A stretch of 64,000 nucleotides of DNA from Celoporthe dispersa (Eukaryota > Ascomycota > Sordariomycetes > Diaporthales > Cryphonectriaceae). The DNA lies in assembly GCA_016584495.1 (NCBI GenBank), contig WAID01000013.1:930001-994000 (forward strand), in the 5' to 3' direction. Below the pieces are notes generated by a model. It made no database searches and was not told the DNA's origin. It worked only from the letters and a program-made list of their open reading frames with translations. A program made the position numbers and the translations under genes. Positions 23,466 to 35,019 of this stretch are shown here, in pieces; the first letter of the stretch is position 1, and each line of letters starts with the position of its first letter.

Positions 23466-24131
23466 GCAAGCCGGAATTGTATCTCTGGCTGGCTCTCTGG
23501 CTGGGGCAGGGCCGGTTGACTCGTGGCATGCAGCGTGGGCGTGAGTGGTGAATGAGACGCCAGTGGGATGAGGACTGCAAAATCAGATACCATTAATTCA
23601 TCGACTTTTGCTTTGTTGGAATTGTGTAGCCAGAGCCTCGAGTCAGAATTCATGTCAAACCGATTTTCGATTAACCGCTATATGTGCCCTGAAATCCATC
23701 TATGGAATTGATAAAGATAATGCCGACCCAAGAAAGTAGCAACGAGAGAGGTAGACGCCATATGCAGGTAGCCCAAAGGACAAAGGAAATAAGTTCCGAA
23801 CGCCAAACTTGGATATCGTTTCAGGATATTGAATTGAAGGGGGGGAAAGAAGTAAATACGAAGAAAGAGAACGAGGGACGAAGAAGAGAAGATCTCAACA
23901 GCATCGCTTCTCTTCTTGCCTTCCCGAAACGGCATTAATGACCGGATCATTCTGTGCTGTTACTGCCGGGTGAAAAAAAAAGGCCTGCAAGAAACTACCA
24001 AGCTTTTCTTTGCGAGTTTGGTAGTACTTTGGTTCCCGCTTGTCGGAACAGCAATGTGTGGCTGCAGGCGTTGATCCGTACCATATCCAGATAAACGACT
24101 GGGTAGGTACCTTACAACTTTCGGCAGCCAC
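23466..24131. other. Convergent 3' spacer, AA9 / Ysc84-like
   Basis: 3' regions of two converging genes. It is purine-rich on the plus strand around 23840-23910. No gene is supported. Confidence 0.5.
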
Positions 24132-25592
24132 CTACTCCTTCATCTTGACATAGTTGCTCGGGAAAGTACCATGTTTTGTGCCGATCATGCCGGTCCTGCA
24201 AGTTGGTCAGTGTTGAGCACAGCGCAGGCAGGGCGAGGGGACATCAGTGCCAATACGTACCACCAGTCATTGTCACTGTCCGTCTTCTTCAACACCGTGA
24301 TGATATCTCCCTTTTGAAGCCTAGATCACCTGGCTGCTCCGCTTCGAATGTAAACAGGGCGACGGCCTCGTTCTTCTTCATGAGGGCCTGCTTGCTCTGA
24401 AAGTTGGGCTTGGGCGCAGCAGGTCTACCTGGGCCGACCTTACGGTCCTCAGGCGACTGGTGCTCCCTCGGCACGGTGACATCCTGGAATGTGCTGGACC
24501 TCGATCCCGACCCGAATCCCCGGGGGCTATCGTAGACATCGTCCTGCCACGTGCTCGCCCTCTTTGGTGCGTAAAACTCTCCCTGCCCGCTGTTTCCACC
24601 GTAGGTGGCATTCCGGGAGTGACCGTAACCACTTGAGCTCTCTTCGTACGTGTCGCCATACACCGGAACGTCATTGTACATGCCGTCATCGTAGTTCCCT
24701 GACCGCATGCCATTGAACGCCCTCGAGTTTAAAATATTGAGCAGGGGCGCGGCCTGGGGCGGCGGCCGCTCGCTCCCTGTCAGCAGGTCGCGCGCGCTGA
24801 TGGGTCGACCGTACAGCTTCGTGTTGGCATCCTTGCGCTCTATTATCGCAGATCCCTCCAGGCTGACACCTGCGAACAGGCCCTTTGTCTTGCTATAGCT
24901 GAAGATGCCCGCGACACCCTTCAGACTGGCGGCTCCGGCAGCCTCGGCATTGCGACCCACAGGACCTGCGGCAAGCGAGACATTGCCACCGAGCGTGAGA
25001 GATCCGGCAGTCGAGAAGGTCCTGACGGCGGCGGCATCGTTCAGGATAAAGACGAAGTCGGTAAGCTCGAAGCCGATCTGACCACCGAAGCCCGCGCCGC
25101 CGGTTGCAATGGCGGAGGGCGCGGACCAGGAGCCGTCGGGCAGGCGGGCGACGACAAGGCCTGAGCCGAAGCGAGCAGATCCGAGGAAACCTGCCTTGAT
25201 AACGGTGAGGATGGCGAGGCCCTACAGAAAGGAAAGGATAGTCAGCATGGTGATTATGCCGCGAGATACAACTGCTGCGCCGGAGCATCCGGATGTGAAC
25301 CCGGCGGGGGGGGAGGGGAGGAAGACTCGCCTTCGCAGAGGCAAGCACCGACGGTGGAATGACCTTGTCAGGACCGAATGCTTGCCGAGGATCGATGAAA
25401 GAGGCGAGGATCTTTCCGCACTTCTTGCACTCGGCTAGATTAGGTCAGTCTATCAGCATGTCCTCTTTGGCTGGGCAATGCGGCCGGCCTGAGATGGTGA
25501 GGCTGGCAGCGGTGACGCGTTAAGATGCGGGGTGATGATGACTGGTGGGACTTACACGACAGTGACGACGGGAGAGGATTGTTGATGCCCAT
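24132..25592 (-). CDS. ysc84: SYLF- and SH3-domain protein, Ysc84/Lsb-like actin patch factor
   Basis: Family members bind phosphoinositides and actin through the SYLF (DUF500) domain and Las17/WASP through SH3, acting in endocytic patches. Four exons: 25592-25556, 25434-25331, 25221-24261 and 24195-24132. The product is about 388 aa: MGINNPLPSSLS, then ECKKCGKILASFIDP and the SYLF core (FGGQIGFELTDFVFILND) to about residue 205, a disordered Ser/Gly/Tyr linker, and a C-terminal SH3 with ALFTFEAEQPGDLGFK, DNDWW and GTFPSNYVKM. Intron 2 (25330-25222) starts with GC, not GT. One A is missing in the run at 24312-24315 (plus-strand T4); adding it restores KKGDIITVLKK in the SH3. Otherwise the protein matches the family throughout. 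Confidence 0.9.
25222..25330 (-). other. GC-AG intron in the Ysc84-like gene
   Basis: On the minus strand the exon ends ...GCGAAG and the intron opens GCGAGT, closing TTTCTGTAG before GGCCTCGCC. Only this boundary gives the conserved SYLF reading VLASAKGLAILTV. The donor matches the known AG|GCAAGT-type consensus of rare GC-AG introns. Confidence 0.75.
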
Positions 25593-26747
25593 CTTGACAG
25601 TTGTGAGCGCAGGACGTCCTCGGGCAGGGAAGTGAATACGAGAGGGAAGAGTAGGAGGGGAGAGGTGAGAAGGTGGTACGACGTCAGGCTGGAGGAGAAG
25701 AGACGTCAGGTAGGTAGTTTTAAAAAGGCGAGGATGGGAACGCTTGGGTGCACGTCCGTATTGAGGGCGCCGGAGCTTGACGAGGGGTCAAGGTTCAGCT
25801 CGCAAAGGCAGGCACAGCGGGTTAGGCAGATGGCCCGCTCTCCTCACCAGCCTCTAGGGATCAACCTACAGGGGGGCAGCTCCCCAGCAAAGAGGCCGAG
25901 TGGCAGGTGACGGTGACAAGGGTTCTGGGGCCCTGGCGCTTCCTCCTCCAGGCTCCAGCTGCAGTGGGTCCCGCTGTAAATCCCCAGTGCCAAACTGGCA
26001 GGCTGGTTTTACTCGTATTGGTGAAGTATAGAGACTCGAACATGATGAGTGCACTTTATTTGCCACATTTTCATGTGGCCACAGGACAAGCAGACCAAGA
26101 GGGCACAGCCTGCCCAGCTATGCCCTCGCCTAATTTCATAGATTATAGATGAGCTTTCTTGTTTGGGTGTGCACTATTTCGTACGTACTGGAGTTAGTTA
26201 AGTCCTCTACGTACTCGGAAGTAGCCAAGCAATTACTGGCTGGCAGTGCAGTAGCTAGCTACCGCAGTGAGCCACGAGGCTACCGACTGGGGCACCTGAC
26301 ACCTCCCCCTACGCTGTGGCTGTGCACCCATCCAGTGGTCTTCCGAGGTACGCCCAGGTACGGTGCTGTAGCGGTACGTACTCTGTCGCCTCCAACCCCA
26401 GCCGTGCCACCTACTGTAGAAGTCCAGCTAACAAGCAAGCGCAGCCGCAGAATCCGGCCTCTCAAACTCATCGTCATACCCTTCCCGTCTCGTCCTGGCG
26501 CCCCTTTCTTTGTGATCATCGTCGGTCGACAGCCACTCTTCCTTCAGGCACCGCTACACCACCACCGTTGGCAGCGATAACGCTTATTCGCCCGCCCACT
26601 CTAGCGAGACGCAGACTCAAGGGATCGTGTCTAACGTCAAAGTCCATCTCGGAATCAACTTCCAGATCAATCAATCAATCGACTACATCTGCGAGAGACC
26701 TATACCAGTATACGCAACCGCAGCAAAGAAGATCAGAAACAGCCAAC
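25593..26747. other. Divergent promoter, Ysc84-like / Sft1-like
   Basis: No gene is supported. The 600 nt before 26748 are C-rich with direct short repeats, consistent with promoter and leader sequence for the SNARE gene. Confidence 0.5.
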
Positions 26748-27143
26748 ATGTCCGAGGCCTACGAGCGCGAACGCCAGAACAATAACCGGCTCGATGAGCT
26801 GTCGGCCAAGGTCTCCGCCCTGCGCGGCGTGACCATCGACATCTATGACAACGCGAGGGCGCAGGATGTCATTGATAACACCGTACGTCCCAACAAAAAC
26901 CCCATCCAGTCACCCATCCATCTACCCCAGAACCCAACGCTAGAATGCTGACATAAACGATGACTCCTTGATGCCACAACATAGTCCGAGACCTTCTCTA
27001 ACATGCGCACCTCCCTCACCGGCTCCGCAGGCCGCCTGGGCCGTATGGCCGCCGCCGGCAACAAGATCGCCATCGTAAAGCTGGCAGCGATCCTGATCGG
27101 CTGCGTCCTGTTCCTCTACTATGCGTGGAAGCTGTTCTTCTGA
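26748..27143 (+). CDS. sft1: Qc-SNARE, Sft1/Bet1-like
   Basis: Tail-anchored SNARE for ER-Golgi or intra-Golgi vesicle fusion. Two exons, 26748-26882 and 26985-27143, with a phase 0 intron of 102 nt (GTACGT..CATAG). The product is 97 aa, the same length as yeast Sft1. After a short polar start (MSEAYERERQNNN) comes one SNARE coiled coil (RLDELSAKVSALRGVTIDIY through RTSLTGSAGRLGRM). A single C-terminal anchor near residues 76-96 (IVKLAAILIGCVLFLYYAW) ends KLFF. The coil's second half and the AAGN stretch before the anchor resemble Sft1 more than Bet1; many fungal annotations call such proteins Bet1-like, so the symbol is moderately secure. The Qc-SNARE class is firm. Confidence 0.88.
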
Positions 27144-27810
27144 ACGAGCGAGCGAGCGACAACACCGATACCCGGTGATTGAGCGCATGATGTCGAAATC
27201 TACTGTCACCCTACGCGGCATAGACATGACTTCTTAAGAAGATATACTGGGGATGGATGGCATATACCGCTGGCGAGGCGAGCATCGGGCGAGGCTGCGC
27301 CATGCTGAGGTCACGATCTATGCAATACATATGGGCCACTCTGAAGACGATGATACGCGAGGCTCAAGGGAGATGAGCGAAGGTTCTTAGATGGGCAAGC
27401 GAGGAGGCCTGCTTTTGCTGGGGGCTCGCTGCGACACGCTGAGACGAGCATCTGCCCGCTCAAGCCAACAGGAACTTTCGAATGCTTGGAATTGGCGGAA
27501 CAGGCATAGCAATGGCGTTCAAACGGTTGTCTGATACTTCGAGGAGACTTGGGTGTATAAAACTCTCTCGGTCATAAGAGGGTCGTGAAGAGGGTAAATA
27601 ATCATCATTTATTGCGCGCTTCGTCTATACATGCGTTCCGAGCTTTCGAAATGCCCACCTTGACCAATGATTGACCCCGCCCACGCTCATAAGTTCCTCT
27701 ACATTCGACAGCGGTGCCAAAGTCCCATAGTCATTCTACCGAGAGGGGTCCATGTGCCAATCCGCGGCTGATCTCCCGGCGTCCTTTCAGTGACTGGTAT
27801 GTTATATTGC
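27144..27810. other. Convergent 3' spacer, Sft1-like / ArfGAP
   Basis: Begins with a CGAGCGAGCGAGCG microsatellite right after the stop codon. No gene is supported. Confidence 0.5.
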
Positions 27811-29528
27811 TCACTGCCACACGTTCGAGAACAGATCCTCGCTTCCGGACACACCCTTGGGCCCGCCGGTGCCGCTAGTCGTTCCCGTGCTGCTGGTCCA
27901 GCCCCCGAATTCCTCATCGGCGGTCACCTTGGGCTGCGTGACCAGGCCGCCAGACGCCCCCGGCACAATGGATGTACTAGCCAGCGAGCTACCTCCCATA
28001 CTACCCCAGCCACCAAAGTCGTTCGAGGCCGGCGCCGGCTTGGGGGTTGGTGCCTTCGGCGCCGGATCTGCCCATGCGTTTTCCTCCCCACACATCGGCA
28101 CCAGACAGTGCGCTGTTGCCGCTGCCGGTTGCCACAGAGGCGCTTGCCGCAGGGACGGGAGGGGACTTGGATTGGGACAGGTTGAAGACGGAGTTGGTCG
28201 TCGTAGACGCAGCTGGCGCAGGAGCGGGTGCTGGAGACGATGAAGAGAAGTCGAAGAGATCGTTCATGGCGGAGGGAAGCTGGGGCCGCAGGCTTCGCTG
28301 GTGCGGCAGGAGAGCCAAACCCTCCCAGCCCTCCGAAGCTGCTGCTAGCAGGGGCCGGGGCCGGCTTGGGCGAAGCTGCTGCGACGGGTTTGGAGTCAAA
28401 GAAGCTCCCACCGCTGAGGCCTGAGAAGGCTGAAGACTGCTGGGGGGCGGTGACTTGTTGCTCGAGATACTGCCTAGTCCGGAGAATGCCGAGCTTGGAG
28501 GGCTCTTTGGGCTGGATATATTGGAGAAGCTGAGGTTGCTGAAGGCATCATTCATGCCTCCCATGGACGACTGGGTGGGCTGCTGGCTCATCTGGGGCGC
28601 GACCGAAGCTGTCGGCGAGTGCATTGACCCAAAAGAGTTGGTGTGGCCATGCGATACTTGCTGCGGCCGCGGAGCAGTAGCATAGAGGGAGAGGATAGAC
28701 TGCTTCAGGTCAGGGCGCGACTGGGAAGCGGCTCCGCCAGAACCGGTAGTGCTGGCAGGTCGTGGAGGCGGGGTCGGCTCGGAGCCAAGAAAGTCCAAGC
28801 CAAGCAGCGAGCTGTTTGTAGAAGTTGCTTTTGGTGGTGCAGGTTCGGCTTTGGGAGGGACCTTGCCGGCAACTGGCCCCGCTGTGCTCGCTCGAGGGAT
28901 GGGGTCGTCGCCACCGATCAAGTCGACTTGCGGCTGCGGTGCAGATGGAGCGGATGACTGTCCCAATGACTGCTTTCGTAGAGACTCCTTTCTCTCGAGC
29001 GTCTGCTTCTCCTTGACCAGGCTTAGAGGCACGTCATCGTCTCCGTCCGCGTCTAGTGTAGCAGGGTCGGGGATCGGCCCATCCATAACCCATCTCTTGA
29101 GCTCGTACTTGGTGCGGATGAAGTTCTCAATCTTGGCCTCGGAGGGCACGTGGCCGGCGGCCAGCTTGGACTCCCAGTATTTGTTGGCGCGCGCATTGCC
29201 CCAGTTCAGGATGCTGTTCATCTGTTCGTCGGTCCAGGAATCGAGGTCGACGGATTTGACTCGACTGATGTGGACGCCCATACTGCGGTGGATGCCGGAG
29301 CAGCGGATGCAGATAAACACACCCAGGTTCCAGCTCGCCCAGCGGGGATCTGGGTGTTTGTCAAGTTAGCAGAGGGGAGGCGCTGCGACAGCACTTGGTT
29401 GTGAACGCACGCTTGTTTCTCTTGCAGTCGGCGCACATCTTGTTGGGCTCCAGCTTGAGCAATGACTTGATGGTCGCCTGGTTCTTGGCCGCCCTCTCGG
29501 CGGCAGGATTTGGTGGTCGCCTCGACAT
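27811..29528 (-). CDS. Arf GTPase-activating protein, SMAP/Age2/Ucp3-like
   Basis: Stimulates GTP hydrolysis on Arf at Golgi/endosome membranes. Exons 29528-29411 and 29349-27811, intron of 61 nt. The ArfGAP zinc finger is CADCKRNKHPRWASWNLG with FICIRC (Cys-x2-Cys-x16-Cys-x2-Cys), followed by the arginine-finger region SGIHRSMGVHISRVKS. The ArfGAP domain ends near residue 130. The rest is a long Ser/Pro/Ala-rich tail with NDLFDF, FGGWGSM and EEFGGWTS patches of the sort that bind clathrin adaptors or EH domains. The frame needs three one-base corrections: C6 at about 28437-28443 (one short), a C run at about 28287-28291 (one extra) and a G pair near 28079-28083 (one extra). With them the tail reads coherently to the stop at 27811 (about 551 aa). 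Confidence 0.87.
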
Positions 29529-30190
29529 TTTGTTGATGTTTGTGGGAACAAGATTCGAGGTCTCGTGGGGGAGGCGACGGGCCAAGAAGCTAAAAGGTGG
29601 CTGCCCGTTTCAAGGTGCCCGGGCGGAAAGAGGTAGGCTGCAGTTGATAGACGAGGCGTGCTCGATAACGAGATCCTGTTGGGTGCCGATCAAAGGTGAG
29701 TGAGGTGTCGAGGAGATCGGGCAGGTGGAATTCAGTTGATAGAAAGAGAGGTGAGGGAGGCCGATGAGGGAGATGTGGTCAACCAGCGGGTCCTCACACA
29801 CCTTAGGCCCGCTACCACGTACTATGGATACCTGCTGTTCAGGCTTCAACAGCGGACCCACCTTGACTCAGCAGCACCTGAAGCGCCACACCTTTGGGGT
29901 TTCTCAGATGTGGCTTGTAAGTCTGTGACGTCGATCTGGCTGGGGGTGGGGGGCAGTGTCGGCATTTGCTATGTATCATACATCCTCTTCACATAGCCTC
30001 AGGTATTTGTAAGTGCAGGGGCGGGCCAGATCTCGTCAACAAAATTTCCTCACTTGTACAGTCTTACTGGTGTGCGATAAGGGATATTTCTCAATTGCCC
30101 TGCTCCTCCAAACATCGTCTATCTATATAATTCCACGCTCCCGTCCCATCCGCAGCGTCTCGAGCGCTTGTCGTCTTTTGAAACATCTTC
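29529..30190. other. Divergent promoter, ArfGAP / MsrB
   Basis: A 660-nt shared upstream region with no coding sequence recognised. There is a CT-rich leader just before 30191. Confidence 0.5.
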
Positions 30191-30899
30191 ATGCGCTTCC
30201 AACTCTCCAGTGTGCTGCGAACGCTCTATACCCTCTCAAGCCTCAATCGAGTCCGAGCCTCACAGCAAATTCCTCTTCTGCAGTCGCCATCTCAGCGCGC
30301 CACCGCTCTCAGGTCTATGCCCTCCATTCCCATCCTAGGCAGTCTCTTCGGTACGAAAGCCACCGACAGCTCCACAATGTCCTTCCCAGACAAGCGAAGT
30401 GACGATGAGTGGCGCGCCGTGCTGAATAAGGGTACGTCTCACCCATTCCGGCCCCCGCCCCCCCCTGTGTCTGCAGCTTACCCTGCTGACATGCCGTTGC
30501 AGAGCAATTCCGGATTCTGCGCGAGAAGGGCACAGAACCTCCAGGCTCCGGCAAGTTTGATAAGCACTATCCCTCCGAGGGCGTGTATACTTGTGCTGGC
30601 TGCGAGGCCCTCTGTACAAGGCCACGCACAAGTTCAGCAGCGGGTGCGGCTGGCCAGCCTACTTCGACAGCATCCCAGGCGCCGTCGTGCGCCATGAGGA
30701 CAACTCTATGTTCATGAAGCGCATTGAGATCATGTGCGCCAACTGTGGAGGCCACCTGGGCCACGTCTTCAAGGGCGAGGGGTTCCCCAACCCTACTGAT
30801 GAGAGGCACTGTGTCAACTCTGTCAGCCTGAACTTCTCGCCCCAGGATAAGGTTGTGAAGGACGATGCTGGGGCAGATGGTGAGGCGAAGAAAGAGTAG
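30191..30899 (+). CDS. msrB: Methionine-R-sulfoxide reductase (MsrB)
   Basis: Reduces methionine-R-sulfoxide in oxidised proteins using thioredoxin. Exons 30191-30431 and 30503-30899, intron of 71 nt. The product is about 212 aa. Residues 1-45 are Arg/Ser/Leu-rich without acidic residues, a good mitochondrial presequence. The SelR domain follows: EQFRILREKGTEPPGSGKFD, the zinc pairs CAGC and CANC, GCGWPAYFD, and the catalytic Cys near residue 184 in RHCVNSVSLNF. An internal ATG (MSFPDKRSDDEW) opens exactly where cytosolic MsrB proteins usually begin, so two start sites may make two isoforms. One C is missing at 30608-30610; CAGCEAPLYKATHKF is read by restoring it. Confidence 0.92.
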
Positions 30900-31571
30900 T
30901 CGGCTGGAAAAATTGTCTAGAGTCTTGTTAGAGCGTGGAATATATCAGGATTCAACTTACTTAATATTATGATTTCACCCTGCCACTCTTTTGTGTCTCA
31001 CCAAAGCCTGGTTGCGCTCAAGCTGACGAGGTTTTATCTTCTGAATGTTCGACTTCATCAGGCTAATGACGAGATAGGTAGCCGTGGTCTTCTCTAAAAT
31101 ATAATTGGACTTGAGATTATATACTAGAAATCTTCCATGATGATACGTTCACAGGCTTTCAGGGAAGCTTTTAGCTGTGCTGGGGAAGGCAGCTTGACAG
31201 CGCCTGTTACAAGTTTTCCTAGGTGGCGAAGGTAGGATACCACAGCCCTTCGCAACTCAGTATAGCACGTGAACATATAAGTTGTTAGCATGGAGTCGTC
31301 TGTGGTGCTACTGTGTATAATTGCTCGCATGGACCGTATAGGCAGGCCCTCAGGTCAACCACATCACTCGCAAGTCTCAAAGGACCAGTCTCGTCACCGT
31401 AGATAAAGGAGCCAAATCAACGATCACATTTATTAGACTAGTATGCGGACCTCCACACTGTTCATGCAATTGCTTCTTTTCAATGTGTCTCTAATGTCAC
31501 TCCGATTTTGCAGGTCACATACCGACATCACCCCCCCCTCCCTCTACCCTCATGTCATCAGCCTTCAACTT
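30900..31571. other. Convergent 3' spacer, MsrB / unknown gene
   Basis: AT-rich 3' regions. A 68-codon ORF at 31124-31330 (-) has no support. Confidence 0.5.
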
Positions 31572-34057
31572 TCATCGCGGGGCATTTGAGTAACGCCTGA
31601 GTAGGTCTAAAAGGCCTTGTTCATACTCGATCCCACATCTTGTCATGATGAGTAGCCTTTCTCGATCGTCCACCCCAGAGTGAGCATTGCTGGAGAGCTG
31701 TTGGACAACCTTCTCTTGATAGGCTATCTCCAGTTTGAAACCGCTTTGGACCAAATCTTTCCACTGGGTCAACTCCATCCTGAGTCTCGCAGGCCTTTCA
31801 GTTTGTATCTCAGCGTCTGAGACTCGGGAACAAGGGTTTGTGCCACTGTTAATCATCTTCACAATTTTAGGCGCAGTCTCCACTTCCTGTGCGTGAACTC
31901 CGGTATCTTGTGTGCCGGCTCGCTTGACATTTCCATCATTAGCCCTAATCCCACTGCCAGCGCTATTTTCCAGGTAGGCTTCAGTTTTCATAACGTGACG
32001 GTCTTCTTGGAGGACTGTATCAGGCCCTTCGCTGGAATACACACATGCGGAGACGGCGCTCTTAGCACATGCCTCGCACATAGGCTTCGATCGAGTACAA
32101 ATTTGTTTCTTCCGCCGACAGCGTGTACAGGGGGATGCCGCAAGTGCTTGGCTGGGCTCGTCTGTACGTATGGCCTTCGGCTCCGCCGTTTGTTTCGGTC
32201 CCAACCGCTGAACTAGCGTTGTGCTTTCGATTTCCAGCTTTTGGGCCGTCTGCACCTCTTCCACCGGAGTTGTGTGGGACTCTTGTGAGTCCCCGCTGAA
32301 GCACTGGGATAACTTGGGCTTGGGAATCCGTTCTGTTTGGTCTGTCTTGCGTGCTTTCTTTGCCGTAGCCTGCGGTCGAGCCTGGAGAGAAGCTGGCCGC
32401 TTCTTCACGGTATGCCTCACTCCGTTCTCCTCTGCCTCTGACAACGAAGCGCGTTCTGAGCTTTGACTCTCAGCGAGGCCTCTGCTGCCCGAATCCATTA
32501 TTTCATCAGAGGGTGACCGGGCTATGAAGTTTCTCGTTTGTCGGTGTGAATTTTGCCTCGATACAGGTCGCAGGGTGGCTACACGAGACGTCGGGTTGCT
32601 GGAGAACTTTGGCCTTGAAGTAGAATCGTCTGCGATGTTCACCATGTTTGGTGGTGATGCGCCTGGATGCGTGCTATCAACAGCAAAGCCTCCACTGTGA
32701 CGTGCCCAATCCACCATTATATCATCATCCATGTCATCCATCTCAACATGTCCTGACATCGCCCCTGCGGACGATGCAGGCTCATATCCCCTGAACTGAC
32801 CGGTTGTGGTTGATCGCCAATCGGGTTGTAGGACACCGTGGGAGGAACTGTAAGGGCTTTGAGGCCACCATCGGCCTGTTTCCGAGATAGGGGTCGGTGG
32901 GCTGTCTGCACCACCACGAAGTTCATCTTGCAAATTATCCGAATTCAATTTGTTCTGATGCAGGAAACCAAAACCCATCTCGCCCTCCAAGTATGGTATA
33001 GAGTGTTCTCTGCAAAGAGCACGTCGATTCCGATCCAAACGATCCAAGAGTGAAAGGGCTAGCTCATCCTCATCGTAGCCACGCTCAAGGTATGGCAGAG
33101 CTGTTGACGATCTTGTCAGGAATCGTCTCGGGCCACCAAAGCCCCCGCGCGGTATAGATAGGTCTCCAAGTGCAGTTGGCCTTCGGCGCTGGTTATGAGA
33201 TGAGGTGTGGGCCGAGTAGTTGTGAGTTTGCGGTTGAATCTGGCTCAGAGGTTGATTCGGGTGTGCTCGATTCAGCGTAGGATGTACAAGCCGACTTGAG
33301 GGCCGCGGGGGAGGTGGCATGAAGGCTTCTTTGCCCGGCACCAGAAAAGGAGGACGACTCGGACGTCGCACAGGAGGGAACGCTGAGCCTTGGGACCTGG
33401 AGTTGTTAGAGATCATGAAGTCCCGGGCAGGTTGGTGAAAGTCCGTGGCAGACTGCGCTCTAGGATAGGAAGACTTTCGCGGCAAAGTATTCTGCATCTC
33501 GATGTAGGAAAAACCAGCGTCTTTTGACAAATAGGCGACGGCTGTGTGGAAATCTTGGTGGGTGTGGAAGTAAAGCCGAATGATTTTCTGACAACGGCCC
33601 TATAAACAGTCAGGGATGCGGAGGCCAAGGACTCTGAACGGCTCTTACTGGATATGTCGGGCTGACGGAGGGGGTGGTCGTCCTTCGTCCTCACCCAACG
33701 GCAAGGGCAAGGGCAACAGCAGCTGCAGCACCTTGTCTTTGACGCCGCCTCGGAATTTGCAAGACACTTCACGAGCTTCCTTGGAAAGTTGATTGACCAG
33801 CATATCAAGGTCCCATCGTGCCTTTGACCGGGTAGACATACGGTTAAGCAGAGCTAGTGAGGGGCTTTGGAAACAGAGTGAGGTAGACTAACCGTGATCT
33901 TGCCATCAATGTGTATTTCCATGAAATGACTGCCATGTGGGGCTGATACGGTCCTGAGCCTGAGGGTAGCTTCTCGGGTGATAGGCTGATCTGAGAATTC
34001 CACCTCAATGTTCAGCAGGCGTAAGTTGTGGCTGATATTGCCTTTGTTGAAATCCAT
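31572..34057 (-). CDS. Unrecognised protein with internal Zn2Cys6-like motif
   Basis: Proposed exons 34057-33893, 33821-33649 and 33587-31572, introns of 71 and 61 nt. One base must be added in exon 2 (a C5 run near 33678 is the likeliest spot) to keep frame, giving about 784 aa. The N-terminal 150 residues (HFMEIHIDGKIT, DMLVNQLSKEA, KIIRLYFHTHQDFHTAVAYL) look globular, alternating strands and helices. A long disordered Ser/Pro/Arg region follows. Near residues 600-629 is CTRCRRKKQICTRSKPMCEA plus CAKSAVSAC, spacing C-x2-C-x6-C-x6-C-x2-C-x7-C, matching a fungal zinc binuclear cluster but far from the usual N-terminal place. A KKRPA..KKARK stretch could be a nuclear signal. The last 80 residues are helical. 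The family is unknown to me; nuclear, DNA-related work is inference. Confidence 0.65.
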
Positions 34058-35019
34058 CTTGCGAGCGCAAACAGGTAGGTTCCAGTTGGCTCAGACTGCC
34101 TGGATTTTATGGGGGAGCTGTGTGAGGAAGTCACAATGAGAGTGATAATTCGGAAACGGGTCGGGCTTGGACAGCAGCCAGAGACCATCAAGAACGATTG
34201 TCTTGAATGAGTCCACGACGTATGCCTCCTATACGGTGTTTTGTTGGTACCTTGGTCACATGCGTGCGCCAGTCGAGGCCACACTCATGGCCCAGGCAAA
34301 GATGCCGAACGGACAGGGACGAGAAGGAGACAGAAATGGGCAATTGAAATCCCAGGATTTGTGTATAGCTGTAACGCTACCCTCACCGTTTTCAAATGTA
34401 AAGAACAGTCTGGAAGAAGAGTGTACAATGTAGAGGAGGGATGTGTGGAGCGCTGGCTGGTGACGGAAAGGGAAGGATAGGCAGATCAGGACAAGCCTTG
34501 TAACATGCCTGGCTCGCATGAACTGACAATAAAGCAGGAACTGAGAGGCCTACCGCATTGGCTCTTACCTCAAGCAACATTCACGCGTACAGTCCTTTCT
34601 TGGTCTGGTAGTGGCTCCATGGTGCCTTCCGCAATTGCTGTGACAGAGAAGGAGGGAGGCAGTTGAGGTGGGTCAGCAGTCGAGCACAGACCACCCAGCC
34701 TGCCTCTGTGGTCACCTGGTCCGTGCACTGCCTAGCCCCAAAATTTCCCCAGCTGGTCCTTTCCTCGCCCTGGCGCATTTCTAGTTGCGTCTCTCTGCAA
34801 CTCCAACCCAGGGGCCACTACTTCACGTCAAGGTCTATCGACAACGCGTCGCAAGGGAAGGTCTGAAGCTGTGGATGGCGCCAGACACGACCAACCACCC
34901 AAACACCATCCCTTCTCAAGTCATTTGGTATCTCTGCCTGTCGCGACTCGTCCCTATTCCCTGACCGGGTTGATTCACAACTGCAAGACCCTTTGCGCCA
35001 GTCCGTCGCGGACCAGGCG
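34058..35019. other. Divergent promoter, unknown gene / rsc9
   Basis: No gene is supported. The part near 34700-35019 is C-rich leader-like sequence for rsc9. Confidence 0.5.
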
